Below are positions 16,591 through 23,835 of a stretch of DNA of 46,149 nt, piece after piece. The notes under the pieces are model-generated. The model ran no database searches. It was not told the origin of the DNA and saw nothing but the letters and a program-made list of their open reading frames with translations. The position numbers were made by a program, and so were the translations under genes. This stretch comes from DATDCY01 sp031406795 [NCBI: Candidatus Rokuibacteriota bacterium] (GTDB lineage Bacteria > JAUVQV01), in assembly GCA_031406795.1 (NCBI GenBank), contig JANOHV010000188.1, positions 1 to 46,149 on the forward strand. Reading direction: 5' to 3'. Position 1 is the stretch's first letter; the number at the start of each line of letters is the position of its first letter.

Positions 16591-17184
16591 CTAAGGGAAT
16601 AGCATTCTGCGGGTCGATCCCATGCTCTCCCCTGACTGGAACGCACCGACGAGGATGGCACGTGCCTGTTCGGGTGTCCGTCCCGCTTCGAGAGCCGCCG
16701 CCAGGTCGGGGAGCAACTCGTCCCGGTCGTCAACAGGAAAACCTTGTATAACCAGCGAGTTGAGAATGGATTTCGCCTTGTTGAACATCAGAGCCCGACG
16801 CTCGGCCACCTGGACGACGCGGTCCGCCGGAATCCGCTTCGAAACCCCCTCCTCGACCTTGGCGATGAACCCCTCGACCGGGAGCTTCTCCAACGCCATC
16901 TGCGCGACGATCGAGAGCACCCGCAGGGTCTGCGCCGCGTCGAACTCCCCTTCCACGCCGGCCTGGACGAGCGCCAGGGCATCGCGCTCCTCTACCCCCG
17001 CCTGTCGCGCGGTCGCAAAGGCCCGCTGCAGCCGGGCGCCCTCCTCGGCGCTGAACATCCCCTTCACGACGATCCGCTCCAGGGAACGGTTGGTGGTCTC
17101 GCCCGCCGCCGGGGAGCAGAGCACCCCGGCAAGCAGGGCAGTGGCGACAAGAGCCGTGCACAATCCTCGGAGTCTCGCTGTCAT
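16591..17184 (-). CDS. Secreted alpha-helical protein of unknown function
   Basis: The protein has 197 residues. The start is supported by GGAGA 8-9 nt upstream. Residues 1-28 form a signal peptide ending near SPAAGET. The mature part is almost wholly helical in character, rich in Ala, Glu, Leu and Arg (SAEEGARLQRAF, SIVAQMALEKL, LPDLAAALEAGR), with no cysteine after the signal region and no heme motif. I do not recognise a family. It lies 12 nt after the anti-sigma gene and just before the 34-motif cytochrome, so it is very likely co-transcribed. Possible roles are an envelope partner of the anti-sigma factor or an assembly helper for the giants; neither is shown by the sequence. Confidence 0.8.
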   Translation of the reverse strand: MTARLRGLCTALVATALLAGVLCSPAAGETTNRSLERIVVKGMFSAEEGARLQRAFATARQAGVEERDALALVQAGVEGEFDAAQTLRVLSIVAQMALEKLPVEGFIAKVEEGVSKRIPADRVVQVAERRALMFNKAKSILNSLVIQGFPVDDRDELLPDLAAALEAGRTPEQARAILVGAFQSGESMGSTRRMLFP

Positions 17185-17196
17185 CTGATGATTCTC

Positions 17197-17808
17197 CTAT
17201 CCGTCGACGATGATGACCGAGTTCTCGCCCCCGAACCCGTCGGCGAGCAGGGTCTTCGCCGTCGGGTCGCTGACCCAGTTGCTGCCGTCGAGCACGAAAC
17301 TGTACTGGTAGACGCCGGGCGCGAGCTTGAGGCGCGCCCGCCAGAGCCCCTCGTGGCTGGAACGAACCAACTGCGTGCGCTGCGGGTCCCAGCCGTTGAA
17401 ATCGCCGACGATCGTCACCGAGGCCGCCTGCGGCGCCGTGAAGACGACCTCGACATCGCGCGCTGCGAACCGGTCCTGCAGCTGGAGCCTGCCCCTGGCG
17501 AGGAATCCGGCCACGATCAGCAGGACCGCGAGAGCCGGGATGCCCCCCCAGGAGAGCGCCCGGCGCAGCGGCGACGGACCGTACGCCTGCGCCGGGAGCG
17601 CGGCGAGGATGGAGTGCGAGAGCCCCGCCGGAACTTCGACATCGTCGAGACCGTCGAGGCGACTGTCCAGCCTCGTCAGCCCGGCGACGAGCGTCCGACA
17701 CTCGCCACAGCCCCGGACGTGGGCCTCGAGAATCTCGCGCTGACTGGGCAACAGGTACCCGCTGAGGTAGTCCTGAAGCATCAGCTCCACATCTTCGCAA
17801 AACAGCAT
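17197..17808 (-). CDS. Membrane anti-sigma factor, zinc-finger N-terminus and CBM48-like outer domain
   Basis: The protein has 203 residues. Residues 1-60 form a zf-HC2/ZAS-type anti-sigma domain with H30-x3-C34-x2-C37. One membrane segment spans about 88-105. Residues 117-203 resemble the AMPK-beta/isoamylase N-terminal (CBM48) fold, with GDFNGWDP, then PGVYQYSFVLDG and a W followed by DP. The expected topology is zinc domain inside, CBM48-like domain in the periplasm. The gene lies 62 nt downstream of an ECF sigma gene, its expected target, with AGGAG ahead of the start. In known families this domain binds glycogen-like sugars; that it senses a carbohydrate or another protein here is inference. 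Confidence 0.9.
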   Translation of the reverse strand: MLFCEDVELMLQDYLSGYLLPSQREILEAHVRGCGECRTLVAGLTRLDSRLDGLDDVEVPAGLSHSILAALPAQAYGPSPLRRALSWGGIPALAVLLIVAGFLARGRLQLQDRFAARDVEVVFTAPQAASVTIVGDFNGWDPQRTQLVRSSHEGLWRARLKLAPGVYQYSFVLDGSNWVSDPTAKTLLADGFGGENSVIIVDG

Positions 17809-17870
17809 CTCGCAAACTCCTAAGTTTTCAATAACGTTTGCCCCGTACTACCTGACGGACGCCGAAATGG

Positions 17871-18479
17871 TTACCCGTCATCCGGAAGCGGCGCCCCCCC
17901 CACGCCCCCGATCTCGTGCCACTTCTCGAGCAGAATCTTTTTCGCGCGGAAGATCCTGATCTTGACCGTGCTCACCGGCAAGCCGAGGGTCTCGCCGATC
18001 TCCTGGTAGGAAAGCCCTTGAAAATAATGAAGGAGCAGGACGGTGCGGGCCGTGTCCGGCAGCTCCTGGAGGGCTTCGAGAAGCTTGAAATCTTCCTCGC
18101 GGCGGATGCACTGCGCCCGCGCGTTGTGGTCGATCGCACCCTCGATGTCCTTGGCGTCGACCGCCGACAGCACGTCGTCCAGGGGGACCTCGTGCGCGGA
18201 GCGCTGCTTCTTGAGCTCATCGATGCACAGGTTCTTCGCCACGGTGTAGAGCCAGGTCGAAAACTTGCGTTCCGGGTCATAGCTCTTGAGAAACTGATAG
18301 CAGCGCAGGAAAGTCTCCTGGGTCAGCTCCTGCGCCAGCTCGTAATTGCCGTAGAAGCGGTAGATGAAGTTGAAGATCGGTTTCTGATAGCGTTCCACGA
18401 GCACGCCGAACGCCTCCTGCTTGCCGCGCAGGACCTGGCGGACGACCTGGGCGTCTTCGAGGACGTCTGGCGTGTCCAT
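17871..18479 (-). CDS. ECF-family RNA polymerase sigma factor
   Basis: The protein has 202 residues, usual for ECF sigma factors. Region 2 spans about residues 22-95, with a QELTQETFLRCYQ-type helix and the promoter-melting FSTWLYTVAKNLCID segment. Region 4 spans about 130-190 with a helix-turn-helix (LSYQEIGETLGLPVSTVKIRIFRA). It starts 2 nt after the stop of the 14-heme cytochrome gene and is followed by a matching anti-sigma gene. Its place inside a cytochrome operon suggests it controls this operon or related cytochromes. I could not see a convincing ECF promoter motif in the window, so its targets are unknown. Confidence 0.95.
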   Translation of the reverse strand: MDTPDVLEDAQVVRQVLRGKQEAFGVLVERYQKPIFNFIYRFYGNYELAQELTQETFLRCYQFLKSYDPERKFSTWLYTVAKNLCIDELKKQRSAHEVPLDDVLSAVDAKDIEGAIDHNARAQCIRREEDFKLLEALQELPDTARTVLLLHYFQGLSYQEIGETLGLPVSTVKIRIFRAKKILLEKWHEIGGVGGAPLPDDG

Positions 18480-18481
18480 GC

Positions 18482-20407
18482 TCAGTACTTCTCGCGCGGG
18501 TGGCAGGAGTAGCAGGTCGAGGTGTAATTGATGGCGGGGTGGATGGCCTTGGGGTCTTTGTTCGTGCTTTCAACGAGTTCGAGGATGTAATACCCGCTCC
18601 CGGTCCGGGCCTCGTGAGCCCGGTGGCAGGAATCGCAGTTGATGTGCCCCGCTGGGGTCGCGGTGATCGGCGGCGCGGGCTCTCGCCCCAGGGTCGCGAC
18701 CCGGGCAGTCATCAGCGGATGCGTGTGGCCCTTCGGCCCCGCCCCGGTCCCGGGCGCCTCGCCGTGGCAGCCGGTGCAGAGGTAGGCCCCCTCGTCGTCC
18801 GCCCACTCCACGGAATTGCCGGACCGGGCCACGAGGAAGCGGCTTTTCCCGTCGTCGCCGGAGGCGACCGACCCGGAGCGGAAGGCGTGGCAGGAGAGGC
18901 AGATCATGACTTGGCCCTTCTCTCCGCCGTAGACGGAGAGGAGCTTGGACCCGGGCCAGGGCATCAGCCGCAAGGGGGGGGTGGCATCCTGGTAGGTCTC
19001 GGAAAGGGTCGGATCGCCGAGAAAGTGGCTGGCCCGGTACTCCGGCCGCTCCCCGCAGGTCGGGTTGTCCGCCGGGTGACAGCGCAGGCACAGATCGTCG
19101 CTCAGAAGCGAGTCCCGCAGCAGAGGGACGTAGTCCTTCTCCCGCTCCGCTCCGAAACCAGCGTTGTGCGCCCGGTGACAGTAATCACAGGTGCGACGCA
19201 TGCCGGTGACCGGGTCGTTCAGCGCTGCCTGGTCCGCGCAGGCACCCGCGCCCTTTTCGACGAGGGGGTGGTGATACGCCAGGGGCAGGCGCTCGTGGCA
19301 CACCTCGCAGAACCCCAGCTCGGCCGGCGGCGGGCGCAAGATCGATGTGCGCTCCCTGGCTCCGTGGGCGCGGTGACACGTCGAGCAGAGAATCGGGTTT
19401 CCGGCCGCCGCTCCCAGCGGCCACCCTTCCGGATTGCGCGTTTCGACGATGCTCCCTGCACCGTTGGACAGATCGTTGTCCGCAGGGTGGTAGGTCCGAC
19501 CCGTCGTCGTCCCGCCCGGGTTCGGACGCAGAGGATCCTTCTGGCCATCCCCCCGCTCTCCCGTGTGGCAACCCTCACAGAAAAGGTCGGCCTCCTGGCG
19601 CACCGGGTCGGCGGCGAGCAACCCCGCCGAGGCGCGCGGGGGTGCCTCCTCGTCCCCGTGAACGGCGTGGCACGTCACGCAGCCGATCGTTCCCGTCCCC
19701 CCCGACGAGAGGTGCCCCCCCAGGTCCCAATGAGTCCCGACGCTCGCGCGACCGCCAGCCAGGGGGTAGGATGCGGGGAACGGCGTCATGAACGCCGGCG
19801 CGACCTTGAGCGGGACATCGTTGCGGGCAAGGGTGGCCGGATTCGCACCCTGGGGATGGTTGCCGGTGGCGTTCTGATCGGCGAGGCCGAACTCGCTCTG
19901 CGCGGAGTGGCAGCTCAGGCAGATCTCGCCGATGTCGGCGCGCAGCATCGGCCGGTGGCCGCTGTCGTGAGGATCGTGACAGGTGACGCAATCCATGCGC
20001 TTGCCGTCCAGGAATGGCAATCCGGCAGTGTCGTTATCCCCGAGCAGCCCCTCGTACCCCGTCAGGTCCGATCCGTGCGACGCCGGGTGGAATGCGGTCC
20101 GGCTGGCATCGACCTCGGGGCTGACGATGGTCGTGCCGTCGTGACAGGAGAAACAGACAAGACTCGAGGCGCTGTAGGAAAACTCCAGGATCGGCGGGAC
20201 CGCGCGGAAAAAATCCTGTTGGGCCGGCGACGTTGAGATGTGGCAGCGGCGGCAACGCTCCTGGAGCGGCGAGGCCTTGGCCACGTCGTACCCCTGCGCG
20301 ATCAGGTCGTGCGGGCTGCCTTCGATCGCCCCGCGCGCCGGCGCCCCGACGAGAACGAGTATGAGTACGAGCAGACGGGCCTTTTTCAGCGGCCGGCTAG
20401 GGCGCAT
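18482..20407 (-). CDS. Secreted 14-heme c-type cytochrome (propeller-paired type, copy 1)
   Basis: The protein has 641 residues with a signal peptide (LLVLILVLVGAPARG). Fourteen CX2CH motifs are present, beginning CRRCH and ending CYSCH seven residues before the stop. Many are followed by a second histidine (CHDPH, CHAVH, CHRAH), as in the doubled-CXXCH family. The ATG lies inside the last codons of the upstream FN3-NHL gene (11-nt overlap, GGGAG about 8 nt upstream), so translation is probably coupled. It shares the core TCHAVHG and the C-terminal CDSCHRAH-then-ILE pattern with the 14-heme genes at 34334-36517 and 41591-43816. Electron transfer at the cell surface or in the periplasm is inferred from family. 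Confidence 0.93.
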   Translation of the reverse strand: MRPSRPLKKARLLVLILVLVGAPARGAIEGSPHDLIAQGYDVAKASPLQERCRRCHISTSPAQQDFFRAVPPILEFSYSASSLVCFSCHDGTTIVSPEVDASRTAFHPASHGSDLTGYEGLLGDNDTAGLPFLDGKRMDCVTCHDPHDSGHRPMLRADIGEICLSCHSAQSEFGLADQNATGNHPQGANPATLARNDVPLKVAPAFMTPFPASYPLAGGRASVGTHWDLGGHLSSGGTGTIGCVTCHAVHGDEEAPPRASAGLLAADPVRQEADLFCEGCHTGERGDGQKDPLRPNPGGTTTGRTYHPADNDLSNGAGSIVETRNPEGWPLGAAAGNPILCSTCHRAHGARERTSILRPPPAELGFCEVCHERLPLAYHHPLVEKGAGACADQAALNDPVTGMRRTCDYCHRAHNAGFGAEREKDYVPLLRDSLLSDDLCLRCHPADNPTCGERPEYRASHFLGDPTLSETYQDATPPLRLMPWPGSKLLSVYGGEKGQVMICLSCHAFRSGSVASGDDGKSRFLVARSGNSVEWADDEGAYLCTGCHGEAPGTGAGPKGHTHPLMTARVATLGREPAPPITATPAGHINCDSCHRAHEARTGSGYYILELVESTNKDPKAIHPAINYTSTCYSCHPREKY

Positions 20408-22001
20408 CGATCAACTCCCGGATCTGGAGGCGGGACGCGAGCCGCTCGGCGACATAGATGCGGTTGTCCGCCCCGAGCGCCACCCCGTTGGGCGAGCCAA
20501 GATCGAGCGGGCGGCCGGTTTCGTCGCCGAGAACCGCGACAAACCGCCCCTCGGCGTCGAAGACCTGGATCGTGTTGAACCAGGAATCGGCGACGTAGAT
20601 CTCCCCGGCGGCGCTGACGGCGACCCCTTTGGGTCGGCCGAAACCGCCGGGCCCGCGCTCGGCGCGGCCAAATGCCCGCACGAACTCCCCCGCTCCGGAG
20701 AAGACCTGAATCCGGGCGTTCAGGCAGTCGGCGACGACAAGGCGCCCGGCGGCATCGACTGAGCAGAATGTCGGTGACGAAAACTCCCCGCCCTGTGCGC
20801 CGGCCTGGCCGAACGTTTGCGGTGCGCCCTCGCCACCGACGATCGACACCTGGTTGTTGTAGTTGTCGATCACATAGAGGCGGCCATCCGGCCCGAGTGC
20901 GACGTCGATCAGGCCGGTGGCGGCGAGGTGCCCCTTTCCGGAAAGCTGGACGCGGCGGCCGGGCCGCCCCTGGGAGTTGAAAACCTGGACGGCGCCGGCC
21001 CCGGCGTCAGCGACATAGAGGTTTTCGTCCCGGTCCGTCGCCAGACCCAGGACCTTCTTGAAAATGCTCCCGCCGCCCTGGCCGCCCCCGATGGTGCGCT
21101 GGAAGACGCCGCCGGAGGTGTACACGAAGACCAGATTGCGCCCCGAGTCGGCGAGGTAGACGTTCTTGCTCACCGGCCCGACCGTCACGTCCGCCGGCCT
21201 TTCCAGCGCGAGCCCCCCGCCCTGGCCGACGACAGCGACCAGCCGGGTTCGCCGCACACGCCAGGCGCTCGCGGGCCGCTGCGCCTCGGGCAGGGGGACC
21301 GCACGCGCGAACGTCACGGAAAGCTCCTGCGAGTAAGCGGTTTCGCGGAACGCCGAGTCCAACGCCGTGAGCACGTAGACGTACGACCGGCCCGGCTCAA
21401 CACCTGCGTCGTGATAGCTCTTCCCGCGCGAAGAACCGACGATCCGGAACTCGGTTTCGGGGGGGCTCTTGCGGTAGATGTTCCAGGCGATCACGTCTTC
21501 GCCCTCGCGCTCAGACCACTTGAGGCCGACGCCGTCGTCAACCACCAGGTAGCCTTCCCAATCCGGAGGCGCTGGGGAGCGCAGGGTCACGACGCCGATC
21601 CGGACGACAAGTTCGGACGAGGATCGTCCTTCCCTGCCGTCCGGGCCGACGCCCATCAGCCGGTAGTAGTAGGTCCGCCCCGGCGTGACCGTGTCGTCGA
21701 CCCAGACGTTCTCCCTCGTCTCGCCCACCATCCGAAACGGGACCTGCGGCGCGTCTTCCCGCCGAAAGACTCGCACCATCGGCAGAGTCGGGGAGCGTAT
21801 CCAGACAAGTTGGGCTTTTCCGCGCGCGTCCGTGCCGCCGACCCACTGGGGCGCCGCAAGCACCTGAGCAACGGGCGCAGGCGACACCCTGCCTCCAGAC
21901 GCGACCTCGCCACCAAGCGCGCCGATCGGCACAGACCCGGCGATAATGACGAGTCCGAGCAGCCAGGAAACGACTCGTTCGTACCGGAACATTCCTCTCA
22001 T
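20397..22001 (-). CDS. Secreted FN3-NHL beta-propeller protein (copy 1)
   Basis: The protein has 534 residues from the ATG at 22001; another ATG at 21992 is possible and the ribosome site is weak. A hydrophobic export segment lies at about 12-30. Two fibronectin-III-like domains follow (about 50-230, with repeated VYVLTALDS/YYYRLMGVG-type strands). The rest is about six NHL blades (PADVTVGP, VLGLATDRDENLYVADAG, PKGVAVSAAGEIYVADSW, PNGVALGADNRIYVAE), enough for a six-bladed propeller. There are no heme motifs. It is the first gene of the minus-strand operon and overlaps its cytochrome partner by 11 nt. The same pairing occurs at 36514-38172 and 43958-45583. NHL propellers usually bind proteins or ligands, so a scaffold for the cytochrome is a reasonable inference. 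Confidence 0.9.
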   Translation of the reverse strand: MRGMFRYERVVSWLLGLVIIAGSVPIGALGGEVASGGRVSPAPVAQVLAAPQWVGGTDARGKAQLVWIRSPTLPMVRVFRREDAPQVPFRMVGETRENVWVDDTVTPGRTYYYRLMGVGPDGREGRSSSELVVRIGVVTLRSPAPPDWEGYLVVDDGVGLKWSEREGEDVIAWNIYRKSPPETEFRIVGSSRGKSYHDAGVEPGRSYVYVLTALDSAFRETAYSQELSVTFARAVPLPEAQRPASAWRVRRTRLVAVVGQGGGLALERPADVTVGPVSKNVYLADSGRNLVFVYTSGGVFQRTIGGGQGGGSIFKKVLGLATDRDENLYVADAGAGAVQVFNSQGRPGRRVQLSGKGHLAATGLIDVALGPDGRLYVIDNYNNQVSIVGGEGAPQTFGQAGAQGGEFSSPTFCSVDAAGRLVVADCLNARIQVFSGAGEFVRAFGRAERGPGGFGRPKGVAVSAAGEIYVADSWFNTIQVFDAEGRFVAVLGDETGRPLDLGSPNGVALGADNRIYVAERLASRLQIRELIDAP

Positions 22002-22078
22002 TGTTGCACGCCACCACAAGCGCCGCAAGCGCTCGTTATCCAGCCCTTCAGTCGAGCCACGCGAGCGTGCCGTGAACC

Positions 22079-22107
22079 TTGACAACGGGTGACGTTGTCT
22101 ATATGTT
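22079..22107 (+). promoter_or_regulatory. Sigma-70-type promoter with an inverted-repeat operator candidate
   Basis: TTGACA (22079-22084) is followed after 17 nt by TATGTT (22102-22107), 59 nt before the ATG at 22166. The inverted repeat GACAAC-N7-GTTGTC (22081-22099) overlaps the -35 box and most of the spacer, an ideal place for a repressor to block polymerase. No regulator gene for it is visible. Confidence 0.6.
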
Positions 22108-22165
22108 CACAAAGTTAGGGCAGGTACGCCCATGGCGCAGAACCAGCCGGGAAGGACGGAGAACA

Positions 22166-22699
22166 ATGTCAAAACTCAAAATGCTTCCGGCCACAGCATC
22201 CCTTCTCGGCGCGCTCCTGCTCGGGATGGTTGTCTGGCCGGGGGACGCAGCCGCCCTCAAGGAAGGCGAGACCTTCCCCCACTTCGCCGGTCAGGATCTC
22301 AACGGCGTTGCTGTGGACACCAAAACCTTCGCAAAGAAGCTGCTGCTGATCGACTTCTGGTCGGTCTACTGCTCGAGCTGCATCCAGGAGATGCCCCACA
22401 TCGTCGCGCTGTACACGAAATACAAGGACCAGGGCCTGCAGTGTATCGGTATCGACCTCGACCCGATGATGCCGCCGGCGAAGGTCAGGAAATTCCTCGA
22501 GGGGCAAAGCTTCCCGATGCCCTACCCGAACATCCAGGACAACAAGCGCCAGATCATGAGCCTGCTCGGGGTGAGCATGCTGCCGACGACCATACTCGTC
22601 GATCCGGCGGGCACGGTGCGTCTCTTCCACGTCGGCTACAAACCGGGATTCGAGAAAGAACTCGAAGCGATCGTCAAAAAGCTCCTCCCGGCGAAGTAG
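22166..22699 (+). CDS. TlpA/ResA-like periplasmic thioredoxin (1 of 5)
   Basis: The protein has 177 residues. The start is set by GGAG upstream and by the signal peptide (residues 1-30, ending DAAAL); the longer frame to 22079 would overlap the promoter. It has a thioredoxin fold with C69-S-S-C72 in FWSVYCSSCIQEMP, where Tyr replaces the usual Trp, and a cis-proline site at MLPTTIL. Family members such as ResA and TlpA reduce disulfides in apocytochrome CXXCH motifs before heme ligation, which fits this neighbourhood. It is followed after 47 nt by a second thioredoxin gene in the same direction. The substrate is inferred. Confidence 0.9.
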   Translation: MSKLKMLPATASLLGALLLGMVVWPGDAAALKEGETFPHFAGQDLNGVAVDTKTFAKKLLLIDFWSVYCSSCIQEMPHIVALYTKYKDQGLQCIGIDLDPMMPPAKVRKFLEGQSFPMPYPNIQDNKRQIMSLLGVSMLPTTILVDPAGTVRLFHVGYKPGFEKELEAIVKKLLPAK

Positions 22700-22746
22700 G
22701 GGCGACCGGCGGTCGCCCCGGCATTCACAGAAGAAAGGACCCACGC

Positions 22747-23274
22747 ATGAGAACCACACTCCGTAGTCTCGCCGCTGCTCTCGTCGGCGCCGCTCTGCTG
22801 TTCGCGGCGGCTCCGCTCCACGCCGTCGATGCGGATCTGCTGCCGGTCGGCTCGCTGGCGCCGGGCATCGAGGCGGTCGACACCGACGGAAAGGCCTTCA
22901 CGCTGGCCGAGGCGATCAAGGAGAAGCCGGTGCTGCTGGTCTTCTGGTCGCTGTTCTGCGGCACCTGCCGCGACGAACTGCCGATCCTTGAGCAGGAGCA
23001 GCCGAAGTACGCGGATAAGGTGCAGATCGTCACCATCAACCTCGACGAAGCGCCGCGCGCGAAGACCGTGAAAGGCTTCGCCAAGCAGCAGGGGTTCACC
23101 TTCAGGATGCTGCTCAACAAGATCGACGGCAAGGAGTTCCTGATCGACCAGAGCTACCAGATCAAGGCCACGCCGGCGCTCTATCTTGTGAAGAAGGACG
23201 GCACGATCGCCTACGGCCACTACGGCGCGCTCAACCCCGAGGAACTGGCCGACGTCATCGCGAAGGCGAACTAG
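22747..23274 (+). CDS. TlpA/ResA-like periplasmic thioredoxin (2 of 5)
   Basis: The protein has 175 residues. AAAGGA lies ahead of the ATG, and the signal peptide is residues 1-26 (ending PLHAVDA). The active site is C71-G-T-C74 in FWSLFCGTCRDELP, with cis-proline at KATPALYL. It differs clearly from the first copy (about family-level similarity), so this is not a recent duplication. It is probably co-transcribed with its neighbours on both sides. The likely role is thiol reduction of apocytochromes; it could also serve general periplasmic redox repair. Confidence 0.9.
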   Translation: MRTTLRSLAAALVGAALLFAAAPLHAVDADLLPVGSLAPGIEAVDTDGKAFTLAEAIKEKPVLLVFWSLFCGTCRDELPILEQEQPKYADKVQIVTINLDEAPRAKTVKGFAKQQGFTFRMLLNKIDGKEFLIDQSYQIKATPALYLVKKDGTIAYGHYGALNPEELADVIAKAN

Positions 23275-23277
23275 CGA

Positions 23278-23811
23278 ATGGGTTCCAGCTCAACGGCGGG
23301 CTGCCGCCGGCGCGGCATGACGGCAGCCCTCGCCGGGTTCGCGGCGATCCTGCTGCTTGCAGTCCCCGTGCCGGCCGCGCTGCACGCCGACGAGTTGAGC
23401 AGCGTCGACCAGGAAATCGTCGATGCGCTGCGCGAGAGCATCATCGCCGGATACCAGGAGTGCAACGCCGAGAAGGTCCTGTACCTGTACGACGCCGAGG
23501 CCCAGATCGCCACGTTCACCCGCGGCGTGCTCGACAAGGGCTCCTTCGGCTCCCTGCTGCGGGAAACCATCGCGCAGAACACCGCGATGGCGGCGACCCT
23601 CGAAGTCGGCGCGGCGACCATCGAGGGGGACGAGGCGCTCGTGCCGCTGCACCTGATCCTCGAGGGCACGGACGCCGGCGGGAACCGCAGAGTCACGAAG
23701 GACCGGCTGTTCTGCCGCCTCAGGAATCGGGGCACCTGGAAGATCCTGATGCAGACGTATCGCAGGGATTTCACCCTGCCCCCTGTCGCACCCCCCGGCG
23801 TTCATCACTAG
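23278..23811 (+). CDS. Secreted NTF2/SnoaL-like small protein
   Basis: The protein has 177 residues and starts 3 nt after the stop of the thioredoxin gene. No clear ribosome site is seen, so translation may be coupled; an ATG at 23317 is an alternative start. A signal peptide reaches about residue 38 (LLLAVPVPAALHADE). The mature part has the SnoaL/DUF4440 pattern: two helices (VDQEIVDALRESIIAGY), then strands ending GTWKILMQTYRRDF. No catalytic residues are evident. Its operon with two thioredoxins suggests an envelope role, possibly as a binding or assembly factor. The specific function is unknown. It faces the selenocysteine cytochrome gene tail to tail, 24 nt apart. Confidence 0.8.
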   Translation: MGSSSTAGCRRRGMTAALAGFAAILLLAVPVPAALHADELSSVDQEIVDALRESIIAGYQECNAEKVLYLYDAEAQIATFTRGVLDKGSFGSLLRETIAQNTAMAATLEVGAATIEGDEALVPLHLILEGTDAGGNRRVTKDRLFCRLRNRGTWKILMQTYRRDFTLPPVAPPGVHH

Positions 23812-23835
23812 CCAGGTCTCGGGATCCGTGCCTCT

